Origin: Halobacillus litoralis | GTDB taxonomy: Bacteria; Bacillota; Bacilli; Bacillales; Halobacillaceae | DNA: 64,000 bases | Direction of reading: 5' to 3' | NCBI RefSeq assembly: GCF_009856445.1 | Contig: NZ_WMFA01000006.1 | Coordinates: forward strand, 62,001-126,000 | Shown: positions 26,726 to 36,032 of the stretch, piece by piece | How positions within the stretch are numbered: position 1 is the stretch's first letter | How the letters are laid out: the number at the start of each line of letters is the position of its first letter | Notes under the pieces: generated by a model | Seen by the model: only the letters and a program-made list of their open reading frames with translations | Told to the model about the DNA's origin: nothing | The model's database searches: none | Program-made: the position numbers and the translations under genes

Positions 26726-27349
26726 TTATTGTGTTATAAACATCTGAGTCCAATAATAACCGTAACTTCCGCCTTCTGCGTAACCTACACCGATCTGTCT
26801 TAAATTAGGATCTAGAATGTTCTTCCTATGCCCAGGGCTTTCCATCCACCCATTAACCACTTCCTGTGGTGTTTGCTGGCCGGCAGCGATGTTTTCGGCA
26901 GCACGATTGTAAGAAACATTAAAGTCTCTCATCATATTAAATGGTGAACCGTAAGTCGGTGACGTATGGGAAAAATAATTTTTATTCGCCATGTCTCTGG
27001 ACTTGTACCGAGCCACGCGTGATAGCTGCCAATTGGCTTTTAAAGCAGGAAGTCCATTTTTCGCCCTTTCCTGGTTCGTCAAATCAATGACTTGCCTCTC
27101 GACTGATTTGATGTCTGCTTTTAGAGGAACCGTCACCCTGTCCCCTGGATAAATGAGATCAGGATTGTCAAATTGAGGGTTGGCATTGATGATTTCTCTC
27201 AAGCCGATTTTATATTTTTTTGAGATCTTCCATAGTGTGTCCCCACTCTTGACTGTGTAAGTATCCGTTTCTGCATGTGTCATTTGCGGGGCTTGCACAA
27301 ACAACACGGCAGCAAAAATGATAGCGCCAAACCACATCCATACTTTCAA
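26726..27349 (-). CDS. LysM and CAP/SCP domain secreted protein
   Basis: 207 residues: signal peptide (~1-25), one LysM domain (YTVKSGDTLWKISKKYKIGL ... IYPGDRVTVP, ~30-75) for peptidoglycan binding, and a C-terminal CAP domain of the YkwD/SCP type with SHTSPTYGSPF, AENIAAGQ and SPGHRKNILDPN motifs. YkwD-type proteins are exported and sit in the wall or spore coat; function is unknown. Start is TTG 27349 at good spacing from AGGAGTGAG; an ATG at 27337 is the alternative. Confidence 0.88.
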   Translation of the reverse strand: MKVWMWFGAIIFAAVLFVQAPQMTHAETDTYTVKSGDTLWKISKKYKIGLREIINANPQFDNPDLIYPGDRVTVPLKADIKSVERQVIDLTNQERAKNGLPALKANWQLSRVARYKSRDMANKNYFSHTSPTYGSPFNMMRDFNVSYNRAAENIAAGQQTPQEVVNGWMESPGHRKNILDPNLRQIGVGYAEGGSYGYYWTQMFITQ

Positions 27350-27431
27350 GTTTCTCACTCCTTTTTTAGTGTCAGATGTAGTTTGGCTCTCACACATAAA
27401 AATATGTATATAGAGGAAAAGTTTAGAAATT

Positions 27432-27466
27432 AAAAACGCACCCACCGGTGGTCAATCGGTGAGTGC
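27432..27466 (-). terminator. Terminator after the 164-aa lipoprotein gene
   Basis: On the minus strand GCACTCACCG pairs with CGGTGGGTGC with one mismatch, followed by GTTTTTAA. Confidence 0.75.
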
Positions 27467-27492
27467 TATACCATAGGGGAGGTATAATCATT

Positions 27493-27987
27493 TTATGAAT
27501 GAAACGAGCGGGCCACTTCAACCAATTGTTGACGTGTCACACTCTGTTCATTATCTTCTTCATGCGCCACACTGGCGCGGTAAGTCATTAAATACGTCAC
27601 ACCATCTTTTGTCCAAGTTAGTTTCTTGGAAAAGCGGTTATTTTCGTATAAGCCATCTAGATTTCCAAGGATAGAAAGCTCTTCCGGATCTATCCACGGA
27701 GTATTAATTTCCCCTTGAGAAAATTGAATGGTCAGCAGATCATTATCAGGCGTATAAAAACTCAGGTCCATCAACACTGAACCTTCACTCTGATAGATGT
27801 CTGTCACGACGCTAATCATAGGTACAGGAATGTACTCAGGCAGCTCAGGTTGAAAGTCTAATTGTTCAACAGCCGAGGATACTTTTTCTAAATTGTAAGA
27901 ATGGTATCCACTAGGAATGGCGTGGGTTTTACTACAAGCACTGACTAACAACAAACAGAAAAATAAAACACCAAATCTTCTCCACAC
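27493..27987 (-). CDS. Lipoprotein, possibly DUF4367-like
   Basis: 164 residues. GTG 27987 is the likely start: GGAGG lies eight bases before it and it opens directly into a signal peptide with lipobox LVSAC. The C-terminal part (TWTKDGVTYLMTYRASV ... TRQQLVEVARSF) resembles DUF4367-type lipoprotein domains, but I am not certain. It lies 82 bases after the C subunit of germination operon 2, with no T-tailed terminator between, so it may be a fourth gene of that operon. Confidence 0.65.
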   Translation of the reverse strand: MWRRFGVLFFCLLLVSACSKTHAIPSGYHSYNLEKVSSAVEQLDFQPELPEYIPVPMISVVTDIYQSEGSVLMDLSFYTPDNDLLTIQFSQGEINTPWIDPEELSILGNLDGLYENNRFSKKLTWTKDGVTYLMTYRASVAHEEDNEQSVTRQQLVEVARSFHS

Positions 27988-28069
27988 ACTGTTTTCCTCC
28001 GTCATTTCTATGTTTCTACTATAGAGACGAGGTGAAGCATAAAAAGGTTTCACCTCGGAGGAAAAAATT

Positions 28070-29191
28070 TTAATTAATAATTCCGTGTTGGATGACTTCC
28101 ACTTTCACGCTCGGTTTAATGGATATTTCCGGATACTCTTCCTCCCACTTTATTTTTTTCCAAACGTCAGGATGATAAGCTTTCACTCTTCTTCCAATCC
28201 CAAAAATATCACTGTTCGCTTCTTGAAGCTGAGCGATAATATCTACAGAATCTTCGGTGAGTGTTTCTGAGAGCTTCTTGCCAATTTCCTCAACCCTCCC
28301 TTTTACGTACAAATGATCCGAAGGGTATTCTACAATCTTCACTTTCATATCGAGATTAATCGTTACAGAAATTTCTCCATCCTTATTTTCAATTTTCATT
28401 TTGCGGTCGTTTTCTGCTACATTCACAGTCACATAATCCAAAATCTCTTCTTTTTTATTATCATCAATTTTTTCCGTCAAACGGGCGACTCTTCCCTTTA
28501 CCCCCTCCAAAAGCATAAACAAGGTCGTTTGCTCCGCGTCAATTTTTTCACCTGTATAGGCTTTATCATGAAATAGCCCCATTCCACTGAAAGTAAGAAG
28601 ATTCCCTTCATCTTCTATTTTCAGCATAGGCACAGAGAAATCAATTCCAGGTTCCAACAATTCCGCACAAAGCAGCTGCAGGTTTTCACCAGTCGCATGA
28701 GTCGATGAAACCGCAGCCTCCAGGAGACCACTGACATAATTGCTGATTCTTGTGGCTCCCGCATGATTCATACTGATTACATCTTGGGCCGTCCCTTCCT
28801 CGACAACAGCAAGATAGGCATTCAAGTTGCTGCGAGAGTTTCGATACATGTCATCCAGGATCGGGTAGATGTTCTTCTTCGCAAGGTCTTCCCCTAATAC
28901 GACGACTTTCACTTTGGAAGGGTCATAAGACTCCGAGATCATGAGGTCGATCTTATTTCTTGCTTGCAACGGGGTTTGGGCAGAAGTTGAGAGGATTTGC
29001 AGACTCTCACTCCCCGGCCCTTCTGTAGCTCTATTGACTGTAGGAATAGAAACGGTCTGTATGATTTGACCTTCGTCTCCTTGATCGAATCCTAATGAAA
29101 GCACGAGCTTAACATTTTTAAACTGTTTTTCATCCCAGCAACCCGTAAGGAATAAGAGACCTGTCATAACAACGATCAAATATCTCCTCAT
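28070..29191 (-). CDS. Germinant receptor C subunit (Ger(x)C lipoprotein), operon 2
   Basis: 373 residues with a lipoprotein signal (LLFLTGCWDEKQF; the Cys-Trp-Asp pair after the lipobox is characteristic of Ger(x)C) and the usual Ger(x)C fold including VVVLGEDLAKKNIYPILDDMYRNS. The ATG overlaps the B-subunit stop as ATGA. It is the lipoprotein subunit of the second receptor of this window. Confidence 0.92.
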   Translation of the reverse strand: MRRYLIVVMTGLLFLTGCWDEKQFKNVKLVLSLGFDQGDEGQIIQTVSIPTVNRATEGPGSESLQILSTSAQTPLQARNKIDLMISESYDPSKVKVVVLGEDLAKKNIYPILDDMYRNSRSNLNAYLAVVEEGTAQDVISMNHAGATRISNYVSGLLEAAVSSTHATGENLQLLCAELLEPGIDFSVPMLKIEDEGNLLTFSGMGLFHDKAYTGEKIDAEQTTLFMLLEGVKGRVARLTEKIDDNKKEEILDYVTVNVAENDRKMKIENKDGEISVTINLDMKVKIVEYPSDHLYVKGRVEEIGKKLSETLTEDSVDIIAQLQEANSDIFGIGRRVKAYHPDVWKKIKWEEEYPEISIKPSVKVEVIQHGIIN

Positions 29192-30342
29192 GATGTACCT
29201 GCCCCCTTATCTTTGTTCCTCCTCCAAAAGCTTAATGGGACCATAATTAATGGAAGAGTCACAGAAAAAACATAACCAGAATAGGTCACGACATTGTTGA
29301 AAGCTTCCATTTTTTTAATATCCATACCAATAAACATACTAATGCTGAATACGACCACGCCGATCAAGACAATAAATTTCGTTGTGGACTGCTTCTTAAA
29401 CAAATCCGAAAAGCCAATACTCGATAAGTAAAGGTACGTCGCGAAGGAGGTGGCGACATTAATCACCCATATCGTTATAAAAAACAAATCAATCCGAGCG
29501 ATAATCGGTAGCGAGAATGATTTCAACATATACAAAACAGGTTCTGGAACTAATGGGAGTTCACTAGTACTGAAGAAGGTGTAGCTTGCAAGCACCGTAA
29601 ACAAATAAAAAAGCGTTACAAACCAGTGAGCAAGGACGATCGTCGTTAACTTTTGTTTGTTCGTTCCTTCCACTTTTGAATAAACAACCAACGTAACGAT
29701 AAACCCAAAATAGGAGAAAATGGCTTGGTTGATTCCAGAAAACACCTTCCCCCATCCTGATTCTAAGATAGGAAAGAGGTACATGATTTGCATTTCTTTT
29801 GCTCCGAAGACCATAAGGATGAGCAAAAATACAATCAATATCGAAAGCATGGTGTACATCCTTCCTAGCACGAGCAACCCACCGTGAACCATGTACATAC
29901 AAACGGTGATCATTAAAAGAGCCGTGACCCAAATGGGTGTATTCGGCAAGACCCACACATTAATCATTCGGCAGAATAACAAAATGATAAGTGTCCCAAC
30001 ACCGATAAAGTACAGGATATACAAAATGGATAGTGGCCGCCCTATCCATTTTGTGTACAACTTATCATTCATTGTATATAGAGTATCTTGTGGAAGGTTT
30101 TTAGCAACAACCCATATTCCTATCAATAAAAGTTGAATAGCTATTGCTCCTAACAAAAGAGAAATCCAACCGTCCTGCTTAGCTACCGTGTGCAGTTCAT
30201 ATGGAACTGATAATACTCCCACTCCAATTTGGGTTTGGATGATTATGAAGAAAAATTGCCTGCGTGACAATTTCTGCTCATTCTTTTGGTTTGTTTGTTG
30301 TGGAGGTTTGGTCCCCTCCTTGTTTTGATTGTTTTTGTTCAT
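29188..30342 (-). CDS. Germinant receptor B subunit (GerAB family), operon 2
   Basis: 384 residues with ten predicted membrane helices after a hydrophilic 30-residue N-terminus. QTQIGVGVLSVPYEL is the Spore_permease motif. It is the nutrient-binding permease-like subunit. ATG 30342 lies 64 bases inside the end of the A-subunit gene, an unusually long coupled overlap; a GTG at 30345 is directly adjacent. Confidence 0.92.
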   Translation of the reverse strand: MNKNNQNKEGTKPPQQTNQKNEQKLSRRQFFFIIIQTQIGVGVLSVPYELHTVAKQDGWISLLLGAIAIQLLLIGIWVVAKNLPQDTLYTMNDKLYTKWIGRPLSILYILYFIGVGTLIILLFCRMINVWVLPNTPIWVTALLMITVCMYMVHGGLLVLGRMYTMLSILIVFLLILMVFGAKEMQIMYLFPILESGWGKVFSGINQAIFSYFGFIVTLVVYSKVEGTNKQKLTTIVLAHWFVTLFYLFTVLASYTFFSTSELPLVPEPVLYMLKSFSLPIIARIDLFFITIWVINVATSFATYLYLSSIGFSDLFKKQSTTKFIVLIGVVVFSISMFIGMDIKKMEAFNNVVTYSGYVFSVTLPLIMVPLSFWRRNKDKGAGTS

Positions 30343-31858
30343 CACGGTTTCTCCACTCCCTTGAAGGGTCCAAAGCTATAGGTTTAATTGCATGAGCATC
30401 TTTTGGTCTTAGCTTCATCATATACATGGGCAAACGGACAAACGTGTCTTTCAAATCCACCAGACTCAAGGGAGCAAGTGGTGCAAAATAAGGAACTCCG
30501 AAAGAGTGAAGGCGCGTTAAGTGAATGAGAATGAATAACATCCCGAATACGATACCAATAAACCCAATCGTCCCTGCGAGTAAGATCAGTGGAAAAGTTA
30601 ACAAACGCAGGGCTGTGCTCAGTTCATTGGAAGGGACAACAAAGGAAGCAATAGCCGTCAAGGCCACCACAATGACCATCAAGTTGGATACAAGTCCTGC
30701 CCTTACAACCGCGTCACCAATGACAAGGCCTCCGACTATCCCGATGGTCTGCCCAATGGGTTGTGGTAAACGTATACCTGCTTCCCTGATCAGTTCAATA
30801 ATAATAACCATTACAAGAGCTTCTAATATGGGGGGATAAGCAATCTCATTAATCGATGCTTTGACTGGAATGATCAGCTCATCAGGAATGACTTCATAGT
30901 GGAAACTTACTACCGCAATATAGAATGCAGGTAAACTCACAGCTATCACGAAACTGAAGAGTCGAATCAAACGGACAAACGTGCCTGTGAACCATCGCAT
31001 ATTATAATCATCCGGGGCCTGATAGAACATAAAGAATGTAGCAGGTGCAATAAGAGTCGTAGGACTCCCTTCCGACATAATGGCGACTCTCCCCTCTACT
31101 ATGTTAGCCGCCACACGATCGGGTCTTTCAGTATTTAACATTTGAGGAAAAGGAGAGTTCGACTGATCTTCAATAAATTCTTCTACGTGTCCTGGACTAT
31201 GAATCATGTCTGAATCAACAGAGTGTAATCGGGTCTCAACTTCCTGGACAAGCGTAGGATCCGCAATACCATCCATATACATGACAGCAACATTCGTATT
31301 TGTCTTTCTACCCAACTTAAAGTATTTGATTGTTAAATCCCTGTGCTCTACTCTTTTACGTATCAGGTTGATGTTCGTCATCATATTCTCCACAAAACCA
31401 TCATGGGCACCCCGAACAACTTTTTCGTTTTGTGGCTCTTCAGGCGTTCGGCTGAAAGATGATGTCACACTAAACTGGGCGATTTCTCGTTTCCCCTCTT
31501 CTAAATAAAGCGCATGCCCCCGCAGAATAGTGCGTACTGCTTCCTCCAAATCGTGGGTATGCTTTGCATTCGGAAGTTGAAAAACATCATCAGTGTGCCC
31601 CATTTCTATGGGAGCAAAAATTTTCTCATGGATTTTTTCGTGTTCAGCTAAGGATTCTAAATATAAAAGAGTCGCGTCCCCTTTCTTAAGGACACGGATT
31701 TTCAGATCATTCGTTTGGTGGAAAGCATCTAAGATATATTTAACATTCTCCGTTAATTTTTTTGTGGTTGGCACTTCTTTATCACCCGAAGGTTCAGACA
31801 TGTGCCGGTCTTTCAATATGTCCCGGTTATTCCTGAAGAATCGCGTAAAGATTCCCAT
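30278..31858 (-). CDS. Germinant receptor A subunit (GerA family), operon 2
   Basis: 526 residues, with an N-terminal soluble domain and the membrane block containing the conserved AYPPILEALVMVIIIELIREAGIRLPQPIGQTIGIVGG. The start is ATG 31858 (ribosome site AGGTGAT); the longer ORF start at 31909 lacks one. Upstream, TTCATA (31923-31918) and CATTTTA (31897-31891) resemble sigma-G elements, but the 20-base spacer is long. Element E3 begins about 90 bases upstream. Confidence 0.92.
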   Translation of the reverse strand: MGIFTRFFRNNRDILKDRHMSEPSGDKEVPTTKKLTENVKYILDAFHQTNDLKIRVLKKGDATLLYLESLAEHEKIHEKIFAPIEMGHTDDVFQLPNAKHTHDLEEAVRTILRGHALYLEEGKREIAQFSVTSSFSRTPEEPQNEKVVRGAHDGFVENMMTNINLIRKRVEHRDLTIKYFKLGRKTNTNVAVMYMDGIADPTLVQEVETRLHSVDSDMIHSPGHVEEFIEDQSNSPFPQMLNTERPDRVAANIVEGRVAIMSEGSPTTLIAPATFFMFYQAPDDYNMRWFTGTFVRLIRLFSFVIAVSLPAFYIAVVSFHYEVIPDELIIPVKASINEIAYPPILEALVMVIIIELIREAGIRLPQPIGQTIGIVGGLVIGDAVVRAGLVSNLMVIVVALTAIASFVVPSNELSTALRLLTFPLILLAGTIGFIGIVFGMLFILIHLTRLHSFGVPYFAPLAPLSLVDLKDTFVRLPMYMMKLRPKDAHAIKPIALDPSREWRNRDEQKQSKQGGDQTSTTNKPKE

Positions 31859-31950
31859 TTTCGCATCACCTACCCTTAATTTGCCACGAATAAAATGGAA
31901 TATACGCAAGAAAACCTTATGAAAGCCGAATCCCCCTCTTTGTCACTAAC

Positions 31951-32490
31951 GCTCCCGATTGTGGAAGACTCAGTTTCGAGATGTTTCCAGGGTTCGTTGC
32001 CTGGTTAAGCGTTAGGGATGGCTGGGAAGCAACTCGCTTTCCTGTGGGGGAGCGCCGAGCTTCCTCGGACTGCGTCCTGCGGGATCTCGCCTATCTCCTT
32101 CTCCCACGGGAGTCTCGCAGCTTCCCAACCACCCCTTTTGTGGAGAAGTGGAACGAACCCCTATACCGAGAGTGAGTGTCTCTTATTCCTCTATCCTAAG
32201 TAGGCATAAAACGCTCTATATAGCCTTAAGTTCTGGCAGCCCGCAGTGGAAATTTTATATGATTCATTTCGTTTCATTATTCAAGTTGATCTTTTAGAAG
32301 TGGTTTCGAGAATCAACCTAGGTTAAGGGCGGAGGGGAATGGCGAGACTCCTGCGGGAAAAAAGTGCTTGGTGAGACCCCACAGGACGCAGTCCGAGGAG
32401 GCTCACCGCGCTCCCGCGGAAAGCGAGTCATTCCCCGCAGCCCCCATCCACTCAAAAACATCTCGAAACTGAGTCTTCAAGAAACCTTCC
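31951..32490. repeat. Dispersed inverted-repeat element, copy E3 (reversed)
   Basis: About 540 bp bounded by inverted repeats (31962-31981 and 32461-32481). The outer flanks show that E3 is in the opposite orientation to E1 and E2: GCTCCC on the left and GAAACCTTCC on the right. The right arm (32330-32450) is the inverse of the left arm of E1/E2. The left arm is a diverged version (ggctgggaagcaactcgc...cttcccaaccacccc), so the two arms of one element are themselves related. It lies between the purine permease and germination operon 2. Confidence 0.88.
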
Positions 32491-32503
32491 ATTAAGTTGA
32501 ATA

Positions 32504-32539
32504 ACAAAAAAATCCTATGGCTGGATTGCCATAGGATTT
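32504..32539 (-). terminator. Terminator of the purine permease gene
   Basis: AAATCCTATGG pairs with CCATAGGATTT, with T7 on the minus strand. Confidence 0.92.
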
Positions 32540-32546
32540 GGTGGAG

Positions 32547-33842
32547 TTAGTGGCCTGGGAAGAAGACCATTTGTAATATGAAAATAACTGCGAACATGTA
32601 TAAAATCCAGTGTACTTCTTTTCCTTTTCCAGTAACGAGCTTTAACAATGGATACGTGATAAAACCAAACGAGATTCCTGTTGCAATACTGGATGTGAGT
32701 GGCATGGAAAGGATGATGATGAAGGCTGGGAAAGCGTCATCGAAACTAACCCAGTTCACCTTTGCAAGACCACCCATCATGAAGCAACCGACAATGATTA
32801 ATACAGGAGCTGTAATAGCTGGTAGACCGGAAACGGCTCCTACAATAGGGGCAAAAAACATGGATAGAATGAACAATAGAGCAACGACCGTCGTCGTCAG
32901 GCCTGTCCGTCCTCCAGCTGCTACCCCTGAAGAAGATTCAATGTAAGCAGAAGAAGGACTCGTTCCAAACATAGCTCCAACGGTTGTAGCTGACGCATCT
33001 GCCATTAAAGCAGCCCGCGCCCTCGGCAGACTTCCATCTTTACGGATGAACCCAGCTTGTTCCGCCACACCGATCATCGTTCCTGTCGTGTCAAAAATCG
33101 TGACAAGAAGGAAAGCGAAAATAACCGTATAGAGGCCATTGCTGAACACCGCTCCTATATCCATATCCCAGAATACAGGAGCTGGTGGTGCCTCAATAAA
33201 GCCTTCTAGCTGAAGCTGACCAGTGAAAAAGCCGATAATACCTGTAACGAACATGCCGATGAATAATCCACCTGTCACATTTCTCGCGATCAGGACCAGT
33301 GTGAAGAAAAGCCCGAATACCGTCAATAATGGACCTTTTGCTGTCAAATCTCCAAGTGTAACCAGCGTCTCTTCACTGGAAACGATGATGCCTGACATTC
33401 TTAACCCAAGGAAAGCTATAAACAAACCGATTCCTGATGTAATCCCATATTTTAATGAAGCAGGAATCGCTGTAATCAACGTTTTACGTAAACTAGTCAA
33501 ACTAAGAAGAACAAATAATATACCTGATACAAAGACAGCCCCAAAAATAACAGAATAACTAACATCCTGTTGGACAACTTCCGTAACGAAGTACGCATTC
33601 AATCCCATACCAGGAGCTATAGCAATGGGGTAATTAGCAGCAAATGCCATAATTAACGTACCAACAATTGCCGCAATGATCGTCGCCATAAACACTTGTT
33701 CGAATGGCACGCCCGCACTTGATAGAATTGCCGGGTTAACAACAACGATATAGACCATCGTTAAAAAAGTCGTCACTCCTGCAAGCAACTCTGTTTTAAC
33801 ATCTGTATGATTTTCATTTAATCGGAACCATTTGTTTAACAT
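32547..33842 (-). CDS. pbuO: AzgA-type (NCS2) purine permease, PbuO-like
   Basis: 431 residues with about twelve helices. AzgA-family motifs: TELLAGVTTFLTMVYIVVVNP, AIAPGMGLNAYF, DTTGTMIGVAEQAGF and SPSSAYIESSSGVAAGGRTGL. It imports hypoxanthine or guanine with protons. Residues near the N-terminus follow B. subtilis PbuO more closely than PbuG, so I use that symbol with reserve. Start at ATG 33842 gives the usual length; a TTG at 33863 is possible. Two PurR boxes stand in the promoter. Confidence 0.87.
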   Translation of the reverse strand: MLNKWFRLNENHTDVKTELLAGVTTFLTMVYIVVVNPAILSSAGVPFEQVFMATIIAAIVGTLIMAFAANYPIAIAPGMGLNAYFVTEVVQQDVSYSVIFGAVFVSGILFVLLSLTSLRKTLITAIPASLKYGITSGIGLFIAFLGLRMSGIIVSSEETLVTLGDLTAKGPLLTVFGLFFTLVLIARNVTGGLFIGMFVTGIIGFFTGQLQLEGFIEAPPAPVFWDMDIGAVFSNGLYTVIFAFLLVTIFDTTGTMIGVAEQAGFIRKDGSLPRARAALMADASATTVGAMFGTSPSSAYIESSSGVAAGGRTGLTTTVVALLFILSMFFAPIVGAVSGLPAITAPVLIIVGCFMMGGLAKVNWVSFDDAFPAFIIILSMPLTSSIATGISFGFITYPLLKLVTGKGKEVHWILYMFAVIFILQMVFFPGH

Positions 33843-33880
33843 TTGGGAACACCAAACTTTCAATAAGAATTACAACGTGT

Positions 33881-33938
33881 ATTATAATATTATTTTTACG
33901 AACAAAAATCAATAGTAACAACAAAAATGTTCGCTTTT
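33881..33938 (-). promoter_or_regulatory. Promoter region with inverted PurR boxes
   Basis: On the minus strand AAAAGCGAACATT (33938-33926) matches the PurBox consensus AWWWCCGAACWWT at 12 of 13 positions, and a second, weaker box lies inverted at 33894-33906 (TTTTACGAACAAA). They are 19 bases apart, and a TATAAT -10 (33886-33881) follows. PurR binding would repress the permease; no purine riboswitch is present here. Confidence 0.7.
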
Positions 33939-33951
33939 ATTATTTTCACAC

Positions 33952-33988
33952 AAAAAAACCGCCTGAGTACTCATTCCTCAGACGGTTT
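33952..33988 (-). terminator. Terminator of ydbT, with the stop codon in the loop
   Basis: AACCG-C-CTGAG pairs with CTCAG-A-CGGTT, with a T-run on the minus strand. The ydbT TGA (33971-33973) lies in the loop. Confidence 0.85.
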
Positions 33989-35470
33989 TTCACTTAATCT
34001 CTTGACTCTATACCAGTGCATGATTTCCTCTGTATCGCTTTTCTCAAGGTAATAGCAGGAAGCAAGCGATCTGCCTCCTCCTGACGTTAACATAACTTCT
34101 ATGCTTGAGAGATGTGTCCTTTTTTGAAAATACGTTTGTTTTTCATAAGATGCCTGAATTCGGTACTTTTTCATAAAGTACGTCTGCTTGATGATTCCTC
34201 TCGATCTTAAAGTCAGCTGATCTTCTCGAATATTCCATCCTGCATCATGGTAGGCTAACCAGCCCAGCACGGCTAAGAATCCACCGGCCAAAATGGATAA
34301 CAGACCATAAGGAAAAAAGAAGATGCTGATGGGAATTGACGCTAAAAATCCGAACCATGAATGGCGCAGAATGTATCTGAATAACGATCGCTTAGGCGGT
34401 TCATGGAAATGGTCCACAACATCATAAGCAGGAAGAACCTTTTTCAGTACCTTGCCCACGTCTTCTTTTTTGATCATTGGCAGCAGTCGTAATTGGTGCT
34501 CATCATTCTTTAAAACCGATCCCCCTGCGCTGATTAGCGTTACTGAAGCGTATCCTAAAGGCTGTCGAATTAAGTTTTCTTCCATTCGAATGCCCTGAAT
34601 CCGATTTAAAGGTATCGTCATCTGTTTTTTCTCAAGCCAGCCACGCGTAATAATCAAATCATCTTCGTCAATAAAAACAGAAAAGTTGGCATACCTTAGA
34701 ATCGTCATTACAATTGATATCCCATAAGCCACTAAGAGTATGACAAGGGCGGTAAAAGCAATCACCAATACGCCAATTTGGATCCAGTCAAGGATTTCAT
34801 TATAGATCGTTCCTACGGGTAAAAGGTCCATAAATTGAGAGAAGAAAACTGCTACTCCGGAGATGACTACCCCCGCTCCTCCAGAAGTGACGGCCATCAT
34901 CACAATTTCCTTCATGGACATAGCATAGACCTTTTCACGATTTGACTCTTCTATTTCTGTCTGAGCTTGTTCAGTATCACAAAAGTCGTCATCAGGTCTT
35001 GCGTTTCTACGTTTCTTTTCCTGGAAAATAGCTTCTTCCAAAGAATCTGCCTCTTCCTTCCGGATGGCTGTTAGTTCAGCCTCTGCCTTTTCATTCCCTG
35101 TTGAGCCTGCCGTCTCAATTGACACCTTAACAAGGTTCAAAGGACGATGAAAAATACCTTCTGAAAAATCAAGACTTTGAATTCGATCAATAGGGATATA
35201 CCTCTTCTTACGAAAAATAAGCCCGTATTCAATTCTCAGCTCTCCTTCTTCCATCCGGTATGTAAATCGCAGCCAGCGAATAATCCCTGCTCCCAATACA
35301 AGGATCAGTACACCGATCCATATCAGCAATGGAATCCAATCCACTTCCCCACTAAATATGTTTCCATTTAACACGAGCACAATAATCAATGGTAAAGCCG
35401 CATCTTTTAACGTCTTCACAAAGTTGATGACGGCTGAAATCGGATGCAGTCTTTTCGGTTCAAACATCAT
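33971..35470 (-). CDS. ydbT: bPH2-domain membrane protein YdbT
   Basis: 499 residues, near the 493 of B. subtilis YdbT. Three DUF304/bPH2 (bacterial PH-like) domains are separated by membrane helix pairs; each has the typical ...RIQSLDF / RIQGIRM strand. Such pairs protect B. subtilis against some antimicrobial compounds, but the mechanism is unknown. It overlaps the end of ydbS. Confidence 0.9.
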   Translation of the reverse strand: MMFEPKRLHPISAVINFVKTLKDAALPLIIVLVLNGNIFSGEVDWIPLLIWIGVLILVLGAGIIRWLRFTYRMEEGELRIEYGLIFRKKRYIPIDRIQSLDFSEGIFHRPLNLVKVSIETAGSTGNEKAEAELTAIRKEEADSLEEAIFQEKKRRNARPDDDFCDTEQAQTEIEESNREKVYAMSMKEIVMMAVTSGGAGVVISGVAVFFSQFMDLLPVGTIYNEILDWIQIGVLVIAFTALVILLVAYGISIVMTILRYANFSVFIDEDDLIITRGWLEKKQMTIPLNRIQGIRMEENLIRQPLGYASVTLISAGGSVLKNDEHQLRLLPMIKKEDVGKVLKKVLPAYDVVDHFHEPPKRSLFRYILRHSWFGFLASIPISIFFFPYGLLSILAGGFLAVLGWLAYHDAGWNIREDQLTLRSRGIIKQTYFMKKYRIQASYEKQTYFQKRTHLSSIEVMLTSGGGRSLASCYYLEKSDTEEIMHWYRVKRLSEKPSEE

Positions 35471-35939
35471 CTTCCGCCACCCTTGCTAGGGAAGAGATGG
35501 ACTGACGTAGACGCTCGGCTTCCCTCTCATCCAGTGCCGGGATTTTATGTACCGTCGCAGCTGTAGAAATGCTGATGGTAGATAAACGAAACTTCCTGAG
35601 TAAAGGTCCTTGTTCTGTATCCACATGCTGAACTCTGACCATAGGTACCAGCGTACGTGTCACAATAAATAATCCGTACTGCAAATCGATTTCTGTTTCC
35701 GTGACATCATACCTCCACCTTTTCCAGCGTAAACTTGGTACGAGCCATACAAATGAAAGGACTTCCAGCAAAGCGATGCCTAGCCCAATCAGCACAATCC
35801 ACCATGGCCAATCCCATAAGAACACCGTCACGGTTAATCCAATAGTCAGCAAAAGAACGATCCCTACTTGGATCCACCCATAGATGCGCCACACCGTCAG
35901 CGCTTGCTGTGATATTCTTTGTGTCGGTTGCTGTTCCAT
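35460..35939 (-). CDS. ydbS: bPH2-domain membrane protein YdbS
   Basis: 159 residues: two N-terminal membrane helices (~17-65) followed by one bPH2/DUF304 domain (YDVTETEIDLQYGLFIVTRTLVPMVRVQHVDTEQ). It begins the ydbS-ydbT operon, with an excellent ribosome site GGGGGTGG. Its stop overlaps the ydbT ATG. Confidence 0.9.
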   Translation of the reverse strand: MEQQPTQRISQQALTVWRIYGWIQVGIVLLLTIGLTVTVFLWDWPWWIVLIGLGIALLEVLSFVWLVPSLRWKRWRYDVTETEIDLQYGLFIVTRTLVPMVRVQHVDTEQGPLLRKFRLSTISISTAATVHKIPALDEREAERLRQSISSLARVAEDDV

Positions 35940-35992
35940 TCTTCCACCCCCTATGTATGCTTACGAATGACTGTTCGAAATGTTTCACTATT

Positions 35993-36024
35993 TATAAAAG
36001 AAGCCGGACGTAACAGCCCGGCCC
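35993..36024 (-). terminator. Terminator of proC
   Basis: On the minus strand GCCGG pairs with CCGGC around a 10-base loop, followed by TTCTTTT. The stem is short. Confidence 0.7.
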
Positions 36025-36032
36025 TCCCTTTA

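Noticed and set aside
28028-28057. Hairpin GAGGTGAA/TTCACCTC between germination operon 2 and the lipoprotein gene
   Set aside because: No T-run on the minus strand, so I do not call it a terminator; the lipoprotein gene may still be co-transcribed.
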